Source of the DNA: Ochrobactrum quorumnocens
GTDB taxonomy: Bacteria; Pseudomonadota; Alphaproteobacteria; Rhizobiales; Rhizobiaceae
Assembly (NCBI RefSeq): GCF_002278035.1
Contig: NZ_CP022603.1
Span: 1,679,501 to 1,743,500, forward strand
Length of the DNA: 64,000 nucleotides
Direction of reading: 5' to 3'
Under the pieces are notes generated by a model. That model did not search any database. It saw only the letters and a list, made by a program, of their open reading frames with translations, and was not told the origin of the DNA. How positions within the stretch are numbered: the first letter of the stretch is position 1; each line of letters starts with the position of its first letter. Below are positions 46,186 to 54,403 of the stretch, piece by piece. Position numbers and translations under genes: made by a program.

Positions 46186-46201
46186 GCGCGGGAGAACGAC
46201 C

Positions 46202-47335
46202 ATGGCAACGCAACGTATCATTGACTTCCTCAACACCCGCCGTCCCGATGGCCCTTGCCTCGTCGTCGACACCGATGTCGTGCGCGAAAACTATCAGAAT
46301 TTTGAAAAGGCATTGCCTTATTCGCGCATTTTCTATGCTGTGAAGGCAAATCCTGCCCCTGAAGTGCTGCGTCTTCTTGCATCGCTTGGCTCGTGCTTCG
46401 ATACGGCATCGGTTGCCGAAATCGAAATGGCATTGGAAGCCGGTGCAACGCCAAACCGCATCTCTTATGGCAACACCATCAAGAAGGAGCGCGATGTTGC
46501 GCGCGCTTTCGAGCTGGGCATTCGCCTCTATGCTGTTGATTGCGTTGAAGAAGTCGAAAAGGTTGCGCGTGCTGCTCCAGGTAGCCGCGTGTTCTGCCGC
46601 GTTCTGACCGACGGTGAAGGCGCTGAATGGCCGCTGTCGCGCAAGTTCGGTTGCGTGCCTGCCATGGCTATCGACGTGCTGCGTCATGCAAAGTCGCTCG
46701 GTCTCGATTCCTACGGTGTATCGTTCCACGTCGGCTCGCAGCAGACGGACCTCACCGCATGGGATCGTGCACTTGGAGATGCAGCATCGGTATTCCGCAC
46801 ACTGGCTGACGAAGGTATCGTTCTGCGCATGGTCAACATGGGCGGCGGGTTCCCGACACGTTACCTCAAGGACGTACCGACCGCTCAGGCTTACGGCATG
46901 GCGATTTTCGATGCGCTTTCAAAGCATTTCGGCAACCGCATTCCGGAAACCATTATTGAACCGGGTCGCGGCATGGTTGGCAATGCAGGCGTGATCAAGA
47001 CCGAAGTGGTTCTGGTTTCGCGTAAGTCGGACAACGACAATGTGCGTTGGGTTTATCTCGACATTGGTAAATTCGGTGGTCTGGCCGAAACCATGGACGA
47101 GGCGATCCGCTACCAGATCGTGACTCCACACGATGGTGGCGAAACCGAACCTTGCGTGTTGGCTGGCCCAACCTGCGACAGTGCGGACGTTCTTTATGAA
47201 AAGACGCCGTATCCGCTGCCGGTTTCGCTGACCATCGGTGATGAAGTTCTCATCGAAGGCACAGGGGCTTACACCACCACCTATTCGGCGGTGGCGTTCA
47301 ACGGCTTCGAACCGCTCCGATCTTACGTCATCTGA
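46202..47335 (+). CDS. speF: Ornithine decarboxylase (alanine-racemase-fold, eukaryote-like)
   Basis: This 377-residue PLP enzyme of fold type III should convert ornithine to putrescine. The PLP lysine is in FYAVKANPAPEVL. GGGFPTRY binds phosphate, EPGRGMVG is conserved, and the active-site Cys is in GPTCDSADVL. It should supply the homospermidine synthase encoded at 25.8-27.2 kb. The start at 46202 has GGGAGA upstream. A lysine/ornithine decarboxylase with mixed specificity is possible. It is followed by a GNAT gene 95 bp downstream. Confidence 0.93.
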   Translation: MATQRIIDFLNTRRPDGPCLVVDTDVVRENYQNFEKALPYSRIFYAVKANPAPEVLRLLASLGSCFDTASVAEIEMALEAGATPNRISYGNTIKKERDVARAFELGIRLYAVDCVEEVEKVARAAPGSRVFCRVLTDGEGAEWPLSRKFGCVPAMAIDVLRHAKSLGLDSYGVSFHVGSQQTDLTAWDRALGDAASVFRTLADEGIVLRMVNMGGGFPTRYLKDVPTAQAYGMAIFDALSKHFGNRIPETIIEPGRGMVGNAGVIKTEVVLVSRKSDNDNVRWVYLDIGKFGGLAETMDEAIRYQIVTPHDGGETEPCVLAGPTCDSADVLYEKTPYPLPVSLTIGDEVLIEGTGAYTTTYSAVAFNGFEPLRSYVI

Positions 47336-47368
47336 TTAATCGGGTTCTTCCCGGTTGATCCTCTCAAT

Positions 47369-47396
47369 CCGTCTGGTGTCGCAAGACATCGGACGG
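47369..47396 (+). promoter_or_regulatory. Hairpin between the decarboxylase and acetyltransferase genes
   Basis: CCGTC-TG-GTGTC and GACAT-CG-GACGG pair around a GCAA tetraloop. There is no T-run, so a processing or partial termination site is likelier than a full terminator. Confidence 0.4.
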
Positions 47397-47430
47397 GATG
47401 TGCTGGTGCCCATGCCTAGGGTGAGATGTC

Positions 47431-48045
47431 ATGAATGCAAATCTGGAAACTCAGGAAAATATCGTAACCGGCCTCTCGCAGCGCTTTCAGACTGCTTTCG
47501 CTGTCGTCGGCGAAACTGGCGAGCACGTTGTTGCGCGTGAAGCACTGCTCGACCGCGCAATGGGCGAAGGACGTCGCAGAAAATCGTCAGAAAAGCTGCG
47601 TCGCGGTCGTCAGCCCGCCGAAGGTCTTGCGTTTGCTGCCACAGGTGCGGACGGATCGCTCGCGGGCACGGTGCGGCTATGGAATGTCCATGCCGGGCTT
47701 GATGGTTTCGGTTTTCCGGTTTCAGCTTTGCTGCTTGGCCCGCTCGCGGTTGATCCGTCGACTGCAGGTTGCGGTATCGGTTCGGCATTGATGCAACACG
47801 CGATTGCCGAAGCCAAACGGCTCGGTCACGGTGCTATTCTGCTTGTCGGTGATCCGGAATATTATGAACGCTTCGGCTTTTCAGCGGAAAAGACCGGCGA
47901 ACTTGCTATGCCCGGGCCGTTCGAAAAGCGTCGCTTTCTGGCAATTGAGTTGAAGTCTGGCCATCTCGATGGAGCACAGGGAATTTTGCGCGCCAGCGGC
48001 CGCAAACTGCCGCGTGTTGAAACGACTACGCGTCAGACAGCCTGA
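47431..48045 (+). CDS. GNAT acetyltransferase, YhbS-like
   Basis: This 204-residue protein has the GNAT core LLLGPLAVDPSTAGCGIGSALM (acetyl-CoA pyrophosphate loop, abbreviated CGIGSAL), ILLVGDPEYYERFGFS near the active site, and family length. The first about 55 residues, with EALLDRAMGEGRRRKSSEKL, form a start typical of the YhbS group. Its place directly after the ornithine decarboxylase gene suggests polyamine or related amine acetylation, which is inference only. Confidence 0.87.
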   Translation: MNANLETQENIVTGLSQRFQTAFAVVGETGEHVVAREALLDRAMGEGRRRKSSEKLRRGRQPAEGLAFAATGADGSLAGTVRLWNVHAGLDGFGFPVSALLLGPLAVDPSTAGCGIGSALMQHAIAEAKRLGHGAILLVGDPEYYERFGFSAEKTGELAMPGPFEKRRFLAIELKSGHLDGAQGILRASGRKLPRVETTTRQTA

Positions 48046-48064
48046 CGCATAATCGTTAGATCTA

Positions 48065-48175
48065 CTCTAAAGCGTGTCGCGCTTGATGGCACCCATAACG
48101 CTCGCTCTAGTTTCTTTAAATTGCCGCATGTTCGCGAACGCTAAATGAGTCCATTTGAGTGGCGACATGCTTTAG
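48065..48175 (-). repeat. Palindromic intergenic repeat, copy 5
   Basis: On the minus strand it reads TAAAGCATGTCGCCACTC...CGCGAACATGCGGCAATTTAAAG, then CTAGAGCGAGCG, and ends AGCGCGACACGCTTTAG. It is a close sibling of 36041-36150. The stop codon of the following Wzz-like gene (48172-48174) is its first codon. Confidence 0.8.
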
Positions 48176-49956
48176 GACAAACGCACCAGTCGTCCGAAGT
48201 TGCGGACGGCTGTAATAGCAAGGCCTGCCAGAAAACCTGCGATCAGTCCTGCAATCACAATCAGCTTGCGCGACGATCCGGCAGGATCGAGCGGCGGGCG
48301 TGCCTCAGAAATTACACGGACATTGGTGGTCGTAATGCCTTGCTGCTCGGTGGTTTCGCGCGAGCGTAGCAGGAACGCTTCATATACGGAGCGCAGCGTT
48401 GAAGCTTCGCGGTCCAGTTCCCGCAATTTCACCCGATCATCATTGCTGTTGGCCTGTTGCGACTTGAGTTGTGCCAGGCGTGTGCTGAGATCACGCTCCT
48501 GCTGGGCAGAGCGCTGCACTTCAACTTGCAAGGAAGCGCGGATGCGGCGCAGTTCGGCTTCGATATCGTTCAGGACAGTCTGCTTTTGCGACTGTAACTG
48601 AATGAGTTGCGGATGGCGTGGCCCAAGCTGAGTGGAAGCCCCGTTCGCATTCTGGCTGGCCAGCGCAAATTGTGCACGCAGTGCCGTCAACGTGTTGGAA
48701 CGCAAATCTTCCGGTAAGGTACCGGAAATAACGCTGCCCGTTGTCGCATCGCTGAGAACCTGCACACGCGCCTGAAGACGCATGGTTTCAGCGCGCTGAT
48801 TGGTAAGCTGGTCATTCAGGCGTGTGAGATCATTATCGCTGATCAACTTGCCATCAACATCGACAAGATCACGCGACGCGCGGAAATCTGCTGTAGCCTG
48901 TTCGGCTTTCTCAACGCTTGCACGCATATCGGCGAGGCGTTTCGAAAGTTCTTCTGCATTGCGGCGGGCGGCGTCCGACTGAAGAGAGTCCAGCTCTGTC
49001 TGAAACACGGAACCGACGAGATTGGCAATCTCGGCTGATTTCTCAGGGCTGCGTGTTTTGACCGAAATCGAATAGATGAAGGTCTTGGCGTCGCGCCCGA
49101 TCGTAAGGCTGTCGTAGAGATTATATAGAACGCGGGTTTCAAGTGCCTGACCCTCGCTCGCGGTATTTGGCTTCATCATGCTTTTAAGCTGCGCGAAAAA
49201 GCCAGCAATGCCTGTGGGTACAAAACTGCCGTTGAATTCCGGATCTTTGGTCAAATCGGCCTGATGAATGACCTTGAGCAAAACACTGCTGGAATCGAGC
49301 AATCGCGCCTGACTTTCAGCAATCGCCAGCGATGCATCGGTTGGTAATTGTCCCGGGGTCAGTTCGGTGCCCACGGTCTTGATGCTGCGCGGATCAACCA
49401 GAATGTCTGTCGATGCCACATACATTTGTGGAATCGTCATGGCGTAGAGAGCTGCTGCAATGCCGCCGATTAGCGTTGTTGCGATCAGCAATTTGCGCGA
49501 ACCTTTGACGACTTCAATCGCTATGCGCGGATCAATAAGTGGCTTCCATTCGGTGTTCGACGCTTCGCGCCTAGCGGGCCATGTATCGTCCGTGACAATT
49601 GCTTTCGGTTCCGATGTGCTGACTTTGGCCACCTCATCCTTGGACGAATTTGCGCTGTGTTCGCGCTCTGCAATCTTCCGTTCAAGCTCTGCCTTGATCG
49701 AAGCCATGCGGCTGCGAAGCTCGGAGACCTCTTCTTCCTTGGCGGCCTTATTTTCCTGTTGCGAGCGGAAAAGTTCTGCGCGTTCCTCAGGAGTGGCAGG
49801 TGGGGTCCACGGTGGAGTTATGGGCGGGGGAATAGATTGAGGCTCACGTTTGGACGCGTCAGATTCTTCGCGGCTCGTCTCAGGCGCGTCTGAAAATGCA
49901 AGAAGAGGCTTTTCTTCCCTTCCCTTATTGCGCTTGTCGTCACCGCTCATCGTCAA
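48172..49956 (-). CDS. Wzz/GumC-type polysaccharide chain-length (co-polymerase) protein without kinase domain
   Basis: This 594-residue inner-membrane protein has a cytosolic N-terminal stretch (about 150 residues) with Pro-rich SIPPPITPPWTPP and a Glu/Arg-rich coiled coil. TM1 follows (LLIATTLIGGIAAALYAM), then the Wzz motif VASTDILVDPRSIKTV and a long periplasmic coiled coil. The end is ARPPLDPAGSSRKL plus TM2. It stops after TM2, so no BY-kinase domain is present. It should set chain length of an exported polysaccharide. It is divergent from the flippase gene. Confidence 0.9.
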   Translation of the reverse strand: MTMSGDDKRNKGREEKPLLAFSDAPETSREESDASKREPQSIPPPITPPWTPPATPEERAELFRSQQENKAAKEEEVSELRSRMASIKAELERKIAEREHSANSSKDEVAKVSTSEPKAIVTDDTWPARREASNTEWKPLIDPRIAIEVVKGSRKLLIATTLIGGIAAALYAMTIPQMYVASTDILVDPRSIKTVGTELTPGQLPTDASLAIAESQARLLDSSSVLLKVIHQADLTKDPEFNGSFVPTGIAGFFAQLKSMMKPNTASEGQALETRVLYNLYDSLTIGRDAKTFIYSISVKTRSPEKSAEIANLVGSVFQTELDSLQSDAARRNAEELSKRLADMRASVEKAEQATADFRASRDLVDVDGKLISDNDLTRLNDQLTNQRAETMRLQARVQVLSDATTGSVISGTLPEDLRSNTLTALRAQFALASQNANGASTQLGPRHPQLIQLQSQKQTVLNDIEAELRRIRASLQVEVQRSAQQERDLSTRLAQLKSQQANSNDDRVKLRELDREASTLRSVYEAFLLRSRETTEQQGITTTNVRVISEARPPLDPAGSSRKLIVIAGLIAGFLAGLAITAVRNFGRLVRLS

Positions 49957-50143
49957 AGATGTCCGTACCCCAGAATAGTCTTCATGCTTCCGACTATAGG
50001 TTTTTTATGGAGAACAAATGGTTAAAATGCGTATCGATAATTGCGTTAGTGCTTTTTAATTAAGCCTTTTTCGCTAAGTATCGGTCTAGGGTCGACATAC
50101 ACGGCTTAACAAGCAACAGGTAATATAAAGACGAGGCCCTTGG
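49957..50143. other. Divergent intergenic region of the polysaccharide locus
   Basis: These 187 bp between the Wzz-like and flippase genes are A+T-rich and presumably carry two back-to-back promoters. No clear operator or hairpin is seen. Confidence 0.35.
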
Positions 50144-51409
50144 GTGATCGCGAAAGCATTCAAGAAATTATCGGGTAGCCGTGGTGCCGTGGTGCGGGAC
50201 TATTTATCGCTCTTCTCTGGTTCTGCCGGAAGACTGGTTGTTTCGCTTCTTTATTTTATCGCGCTTGCGAACACATTGCCGACGGGAGACTTCGGTATTT
50301 TTGCCACAGCGTCGGGTACCGGTGTGGTGCTGTCGCGGCTCGTTTCGCTGGGGTTCAGCTCGCCACTTTATCGTATTTCTACCGTGAAACCGCTTTTGCT
50401 TGGCACATATACAGCCGGCTATTTGGCGGCGGTTCTTGTCTCCCTACCGCTTTTTGCGATCTGTTCGTGGTTGGTTTACTTCGTCTTCTTCAGCCGCGAC
50501 ATTTCATTTTTGCCGTTTGCCATTGTGGTCATTGCCGAAGCGCTTCTGTGGCGCTCGACGGAGATGATCATCATCGTCAATAATGGGCTGCGGCGGTTCG
50601 GCATTTCAGCTTTGCTGGTGATTTTGGGAACCGTAACGCGTGCGGTTGCTGCAGTCTTGTTCATGTTTCTGGCAGCTACGCACGATGTCACGCATTGGGC
50701 ATGGTGGTATTTGGCTGCAAATGCCGCGGCACTGATTGTGGCGCTTCGATTCTATCCACGGGTGAAATTGCGCTTTGAGCCGCGCCTTTATGCCCGGCGC
50801 ATATCTGATTCCATCGCTGTGATGGGTGCTGAACTTCTGTTCTATATTCAGAGCGAGCTTGATAAGCTCTTGGTGCTGAGCATCGGCGGACCAACAACGG
50901 CAGGCATCTATGCGATCATCATGCGCCTGGTCGATTTGACGGCACTGCCGATCCGTTCCTTTAATATGATGCTCGTACAGAAGCTTATGCGTACGCCCGA
51001 TATGCTGGCGTCGCTGCGTATCAGGGCTGGGCTGGAGTTTGCGGTCTTTGCCATATCGGTAGCAGGTTTGGGCGCAATGGTGATCTTCCTGCAATTCTTC
51101 CCCAAGGCACTTGGCCCAAGCGTCGCACCAATTGTCGGGCTGTTGCCGTTGGTGTTGCTGGTGCCGGGTTTCCGCAACCTGATCGAGTATCAGACCGAGA
51201 TTCTCTACGCGCGTGGTCAGTCTGGTCTGCGTACATTGAACATGGTGCTGATGACTGCAGCCAAGGCTTTGTTCGTGTGGCTTCTGCTGATTTATTATGG
51301 AAACAGCAATGACTGGATTGCCGGCCTCAATTTCGTATTTGCGGGAATTTATATCCTGTCGCTGGTTTTCACCTATACGAGCATCAAGCGGCCCGCGAAG
51401 CGGGTCTAA
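50144..51409 (+). CDS. Polysaccharide flippase (Wzx / MATE-like oligosaccharide exporter)
   Basis: This 421-residue protein has about 12 membrane helices, of the Polysacc_synt/MviN-like superfamily. It should flip lipid-linked repeat units across the inner membrane. The N-terminal FKKLSGSRGAVVRDYLSLFSG and then GRLVVSLLYFIALANTLPTG are typical, as is FYIQSELDKLLVLSIGG before the second half. It uses a GTG start. It is closed by a strong bidirectional terminator. Confidence 0.88.
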   Translation: MIAKAFKKLSGSRGAVVRDYLSLFSGSAGRLVVSLLYFIALANTLPTGDFGIFATASGTGVVLSRLVSLGFSSPLYRISTVKPLLLGTYTAGYLAAVLVSLPLFAICSWLVYFVFFSRDISFLPFAIVVIAEALLWRSTEMIIIVNNGLRRFGISALLVILGTVTRAVAAVLFMFLAATHDVTHWAWWYLAANAAALIVALRFYPRVKLRFEPRLYARRISDSIAVMGAELLFYIQSELDKLLVLSIGGPTTAGIYAIIMRLVDLTALPIRSFNMMLVQKLMRTPDMLASLRIRAGLEFAVFAISVAGLGAMVIFLQFFPKALGPSVAPIVGLLPLVLLVPGFRNLIEYQTEILYARGQSGLRTLNMVLMTAAKALFVWLLLIYYGNSNDWIAGLNFVFAGIYILSLVFTYTSIKRPAKRV

Positions 51410-51444
51410 AACCCAGAGCGCCGCAATTCGGCGCTCTGGGTTTT
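51408..51444. terminator. Bidirectional rho-independent terminator between flippase and DUF6492 genes
   Basis: AAAACCCAGAGCGCCG and CGGCGCTCTGGGTTTT are a perfect 16-bp stem around CAATT. It serves the convergent genes on both sides. Confidence 0.92.
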
Positions 51445-51451
51445 GACGATC

Positions 51452-52315
51452 TCAACCACCTATGATGCGGCGAATATCATTGACCGACAGGCTGAGGAAG
51501 GACTGCATGCCGATGGCGACCTGATGCGGTTCCATTTCGGCAATGAAAGTTCTGAATTCTTCTTCCGTTGGCGGTGGTGCAAACCACTGCATGCGGCAGA
51601 GATCGTGTGTATCGTGAAAGTGGCCCGCACCTTCCAGAACATCATCGACATAATGGCCGTAGATGAAACATTCGGAGAAGCGGCGGACGTTGCCGATAGC
51701 CGCTACCCAATGCTGGCCGGTATGTTTCTCGATACGCTCACACATGCCGACGACCGAATCTCTGCGCCATGAAACGAGCTGGCCGATATAATCATTCAGT
51801 GCGCTTTTACCGTTCGGGACACCAAGAAGCTTTCCTGCATTTTCAGCCCAAACAGGGTGTTCCGGCCATTCGGGATTGGCAAGTGCATTGGGCCGGTAGA
51901 ACAGGCGCAGTTTGTCACCTTGCCAGAGCGTGCTGCAATCAAATGCGCGCACGAAAGCAGTGTCGGAATCGGTGTAGAGAAGACCGTCTTCTTCCACCTT
52001 GCTCGCCAGTGCAATACGGCGCAATTGCTGCACATGCCATCCGCGCAATGGCTTGGTTTTGAACGACAACCAGACGCGACGACGTCCGAGATAGGTCGGA
52101 TCGGGAAATGCGCGCAGCCATGAGGGCAGCAGATCGCGTTCATCAATAACGATGCGATTGGCGCTTTCTATCTGCCGGAACAGTGCCACATCTTTGCTGT
52201 CGACAAGTATGTAATGCTTGGTGAAACCGGTGACATGTTTGTCCATGGTTTCACACAGGAGCTTGCAACGCTCAAAGTCCTGATCCCAGCTTGCGGTAAC
52301 GATAGCTGTCTTCAA
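51452..52315 (-). CDS. DUF6492-type putative glycosyltransferase
   Basis: This 287-residue protein has the GT-A-like opening TAIVTASWDQDFERCKLLCE and a DxD-like acidic motif in LLYTDSDTAFVR. It probably transfers a sugar in the polysaccharide pathway, but no activity is established for this family. It starts at TTG (TTGA overlap with the preceding WecG-like gene), an unusual start suggesting translational coupling. It is the last gene of the minus-strand trio. Confidence 0.72.
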   Translation of the reverse strand: MKTAIVTASWDQDFERCKLLCETMDKHVTGFTKHYILVDSKDVALFRQIESANRIVIDERDLLPSWLRAFPDPTYLGRRRVWLSFKTKPLRGWHVQQLRRIALASKVEEDGLLYTDSDTAFVRAFDCSTLWQGDKLRLFYRPNALANPEWPEHPVWAENAGKLLGVPNGKSALNDYIGQLVSWRRDSVVGMCERIEKHTGQHWVAAIGNVRRFSECFIYGHYVDDVLEGAGHFHDTHDLCRMQWFAPPPTEEEFRTFIAEMEPHQVAIGMQSFLSLSVNDIRRIIGG

Positions 52316-53076
52316 GGTTTACCCCCTGACAGCTTTTCCTTGGCCACACGCCAGAGAAAGACCGGATTGCCGACGAGATAGCGCTTTGCCAGACGGCGCG
52401 GTTCTTGCAACAGGCGGTGTATCCACTCCATCTTGAGTGTGCGGACCCAATGTGGTGCGCGTTGTACGCGGCCGGTGTGCAGATCGAACAGAGCACCGAC
52501 AGCGCTTGCAATCGTGCAATGTTCGGCTTTGATGTATTTATCGATGAACAGTTCCTGCCGCGGGACGCCCATAGCGACGAGCAGAATATCCGGATGATAA
52601 TCGGCCAGTTGACCGAGAATGCCATCAAGATCGGCTGGTTTGAAATAACCGTCTGAAATAACGCGAAACTCATGCTGCGGTATTTGCTGTTTGAAAAGTT
52701 CTGCGGCTTCAGCAGCAACACCCGGACCACCGCCCAACAGAGCGACCTTCATTGGACGCTTGATGTGCTGCATCAGGCCCGGAATAAAATCTGTGCCGTT
52801 GAGATTGGCCGGGAATTTCGCGCCATAGGCTGCTTTGCTGGCAATATCGACGCCAATACCATCAGGCAGAATCAGGAAATCTTTCAACGCGGCCATGTAG
52901 GCTGGGTCTTCATGTGCAATATTGGCATTGTTGGCATTGAGCCAGCCTTGCTTCATGAATTCACGGCTCTCGATCCGTTTTTCAAAATAGGCGAACGAAC
53001 TGTTCCAGTCGAAACATACAACCTTGATGCCGAGAATATTTCGATATTCGAGTTTTGCGGGTGCACTATTCGTCAT
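52312..53076 (-). CDS. WecG/TagA/CpsF family glycosyltransferase
   Basis: This 254-residue glycosyltransferase (GT26) has WLNANNANIAHEDPAY, LPDGIGVDIASKAAYG, NGTDFIPGLM and the C-terminal MEWIHRLLQEPRRLAKRY. The Asp-Gly and Asn-Gly blocks contain the expected catalytic Asp and sugar-binding residues. It transfers N-acetylmannosamine or its uronic acid onto a lipid-linked acceptor in known members. It lies 1 bp after the upstream glycosyltransferase gene. Confidence 0.92.
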   Translation of the reverse strand: MTNSAPAKLEYRNILGIKVVCFDWNSSFAYFEKRIESREFMKQGWLNANNANIAHEDPAYMAALKDFLILPDGIGVDIASKAAYGAKFPANLNGTDFIPGLMQHIKRPMKVALLGGGPGVAAEAAELFKQQIPQHEFRVISDGYFKPADLDGILGQLADYHPDILLVAMGVPRQELFIDKYIKAEHCTIASAVGALFDLHTGRVQRAPHWVRTLKMEWIHRLLQEPRRLAKRYLVGNPVFLWRVAKEKLSGGKP

Positions 53077-53077
53077 G

Positions 53078-54265
53078 TCAGTTTGCTTTTCCTGTCACGT
53101 CCTGAAGTTTCTTTAAGCCTCGGGCGATCGCGCTGTCCATGCCTTTGATTTGTGCCTGTTTGAAGGCTTTGCCATCCAGTTTTTGACGGTGCCCGTCGTT
53201 TATTGCTTTTAGACGCTCAGCAACAGCTGCCGCGAATTCCGCAGGCTTATCAGCAATCGTGCAATTTGCGGGAATATTACCGATTCCACGAACCGAATGT
53301 GCAGTCGCGACACTTGGCATGCCAAGTTCAAACGTCTCGATGGATTTGAGCTGAACGCCAGTGCCGGCCCGGCTGATCAGCGGCACAAGCTTTCCACTTT
53401 CTACAAACTCGGTTGCATCCGGCACTTTGCCGACGAAATTGACGCCCGGCCATGCCGCAATCAAATCAGCCGGTGTATTACCAGCGATAGCTATTGAAAT
53501 GTCTTTCGGCAGCAGTGGTTTTACTTCGCGCAGAAACCATTCAAGCCCGATGCGGTTCGGGTGCCATGTCCATGTCCCGATCAGCGCCAGATCGTATTTC
53601 GCTGAAGGCGCCTTTGTAGCTGCAGCATTCCCCGGCATGACAAGCGGTAATGTTGCAAACTTTTCGCTGCAGAGGCCCAGTGCTGGACCGTCGTCTTCCG
53701 CAAATGTGAAAACGAAACTTGCCTGTTTGCAAAGTCTGTTTTCCAACTTTTTCAGAATGCGTGCTTCGCGGCCGAACAGGAATTTCTGTACTTTACCTTT
53801 GGCGTCTGCGGCATTTTCTTCCGCAGAGCGATATTCGACGTTATGCGCAACGAACAGCGAGGGCTTGTTCTTGAAAATTTCTTCGAAGGCACCCGGCAGC
53901 GTGACACCGTTGAGCACGTAGGCGTCGAAGTCGCCAAGCTCGGTGATTGCATTATGCAGCTCGATAGCAGGGATCACGCGCAGTTTTGCTGAGGAAACAG
54001 TCAGCCCGGTGAGGAAGGATTTTAGCACCCATCCGATCTTGCGCTTGATGCCTGCACCTTCCGTGCGTACTTCCACTTCGCCAAGGACGATTGTGTCTGC
54101 ACTTTCAGCAGCTTTATGCCCCGGCCACGTAAAACCCAACACGGTCACATGCGCGCCTGCGCGACGAAGGCCATCAATGACGGCTGCGTTGGCAACTTCA
54201 TATCCGGTTGAGGCGACGGCATGCGGAACAAGTGACGTCACGAAGACAAGACGAAACGGTTGCAA
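53078..54265 (-). CDS. Glycosyltransferase (group 1, GT-B type)
   Basis: This 395-residue GT-B glycosyltransferase opens with RLVFVTSLVPHAVASTGYEV and has the donor-site region LALIGTWTWHPNRIGLEWFLRE (abbreviated), then VPLISRAGTGVQLKSIETF with the acidic end of the donor pocket. It should extend the repeat unit. It is the first gene of the minus-strand set GT-WecG-DUF6492, divergent from the GT2 gene by 138 bp. Confidence 0.88.
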   Translation of the reverse strand: MQPFRLVFVTSLVPHAVASTGYEVANAAVIDGLRRAGAHVTVLGFTWPGHKAAESADTIVLGEVEVRTEGAGIKRKIGWVLKSFLTGLTVSSAKLRVIPAIELHNAITELGDFDAYVLNGVTLPGAFEEIFKNKPSLFVAHNVEYRSAEENAADAKGKVQKFLFGREARILKKLENRLCKQASFVFTFAEDDGPALGLCSEKFATLPLVMPGNAAATKAPSAKYDLALIGTWTWHPNRIGLEWFLREVKPLLPKDISIAIAGNTPADLIAAWPGVNFVGKVPDATEFVESGKLVPLISRAGTGVQLKSIETFELGMPSVATAHSVRGIGNIPANCTIADKPAEFAAAVAERLKAINDGHRQKLDGKAFKQAQIKGMDSAIARGLKKLQDVTGKAN

Positions 54266-54403
54266 TTCAACTCCTGACGGCTCTTAATGAATGTTTATTG
54301 AAGTTAGTGTCTACAGCCATGCGGTGAACTTTTCTTTAAGCGTTTATCAATAGTGGCAAGATAAACATAAAATCATAATTCTCTGAAATAATCGGAAGCT
54401 GAG

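Larger units (their letters stand above)
45541..46201 (+). other. Long intergenic region and probable leader of the ornithine decarboxylase gene
   Basis: These 661 bp separate the amidase and ornithine decarboxylase genes, which are divergent. They contain a possible promoter (45690-45717), a short upstream ORF (45767-45820), several inverted repeats and a hairpin immediately before the ribosome site. The minus-strand 275-codon ORF across 45902-46729 is a shadow. A structured leader, the speF motif of Rfam, is known upstream of alphaproteobacterial speF genes. I infer that this region contains it but cannot run the covariance model. Confidence 0.5.

Noticed and set aside
45902..46729. 275-codon minus-strand ORF over the decarboxylase start
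   Set aside because: It is antisense to the well-supported decarboxylase gene and its leader. The composition is irregular, with many Arg, His and Cys residues, and it matches no family.
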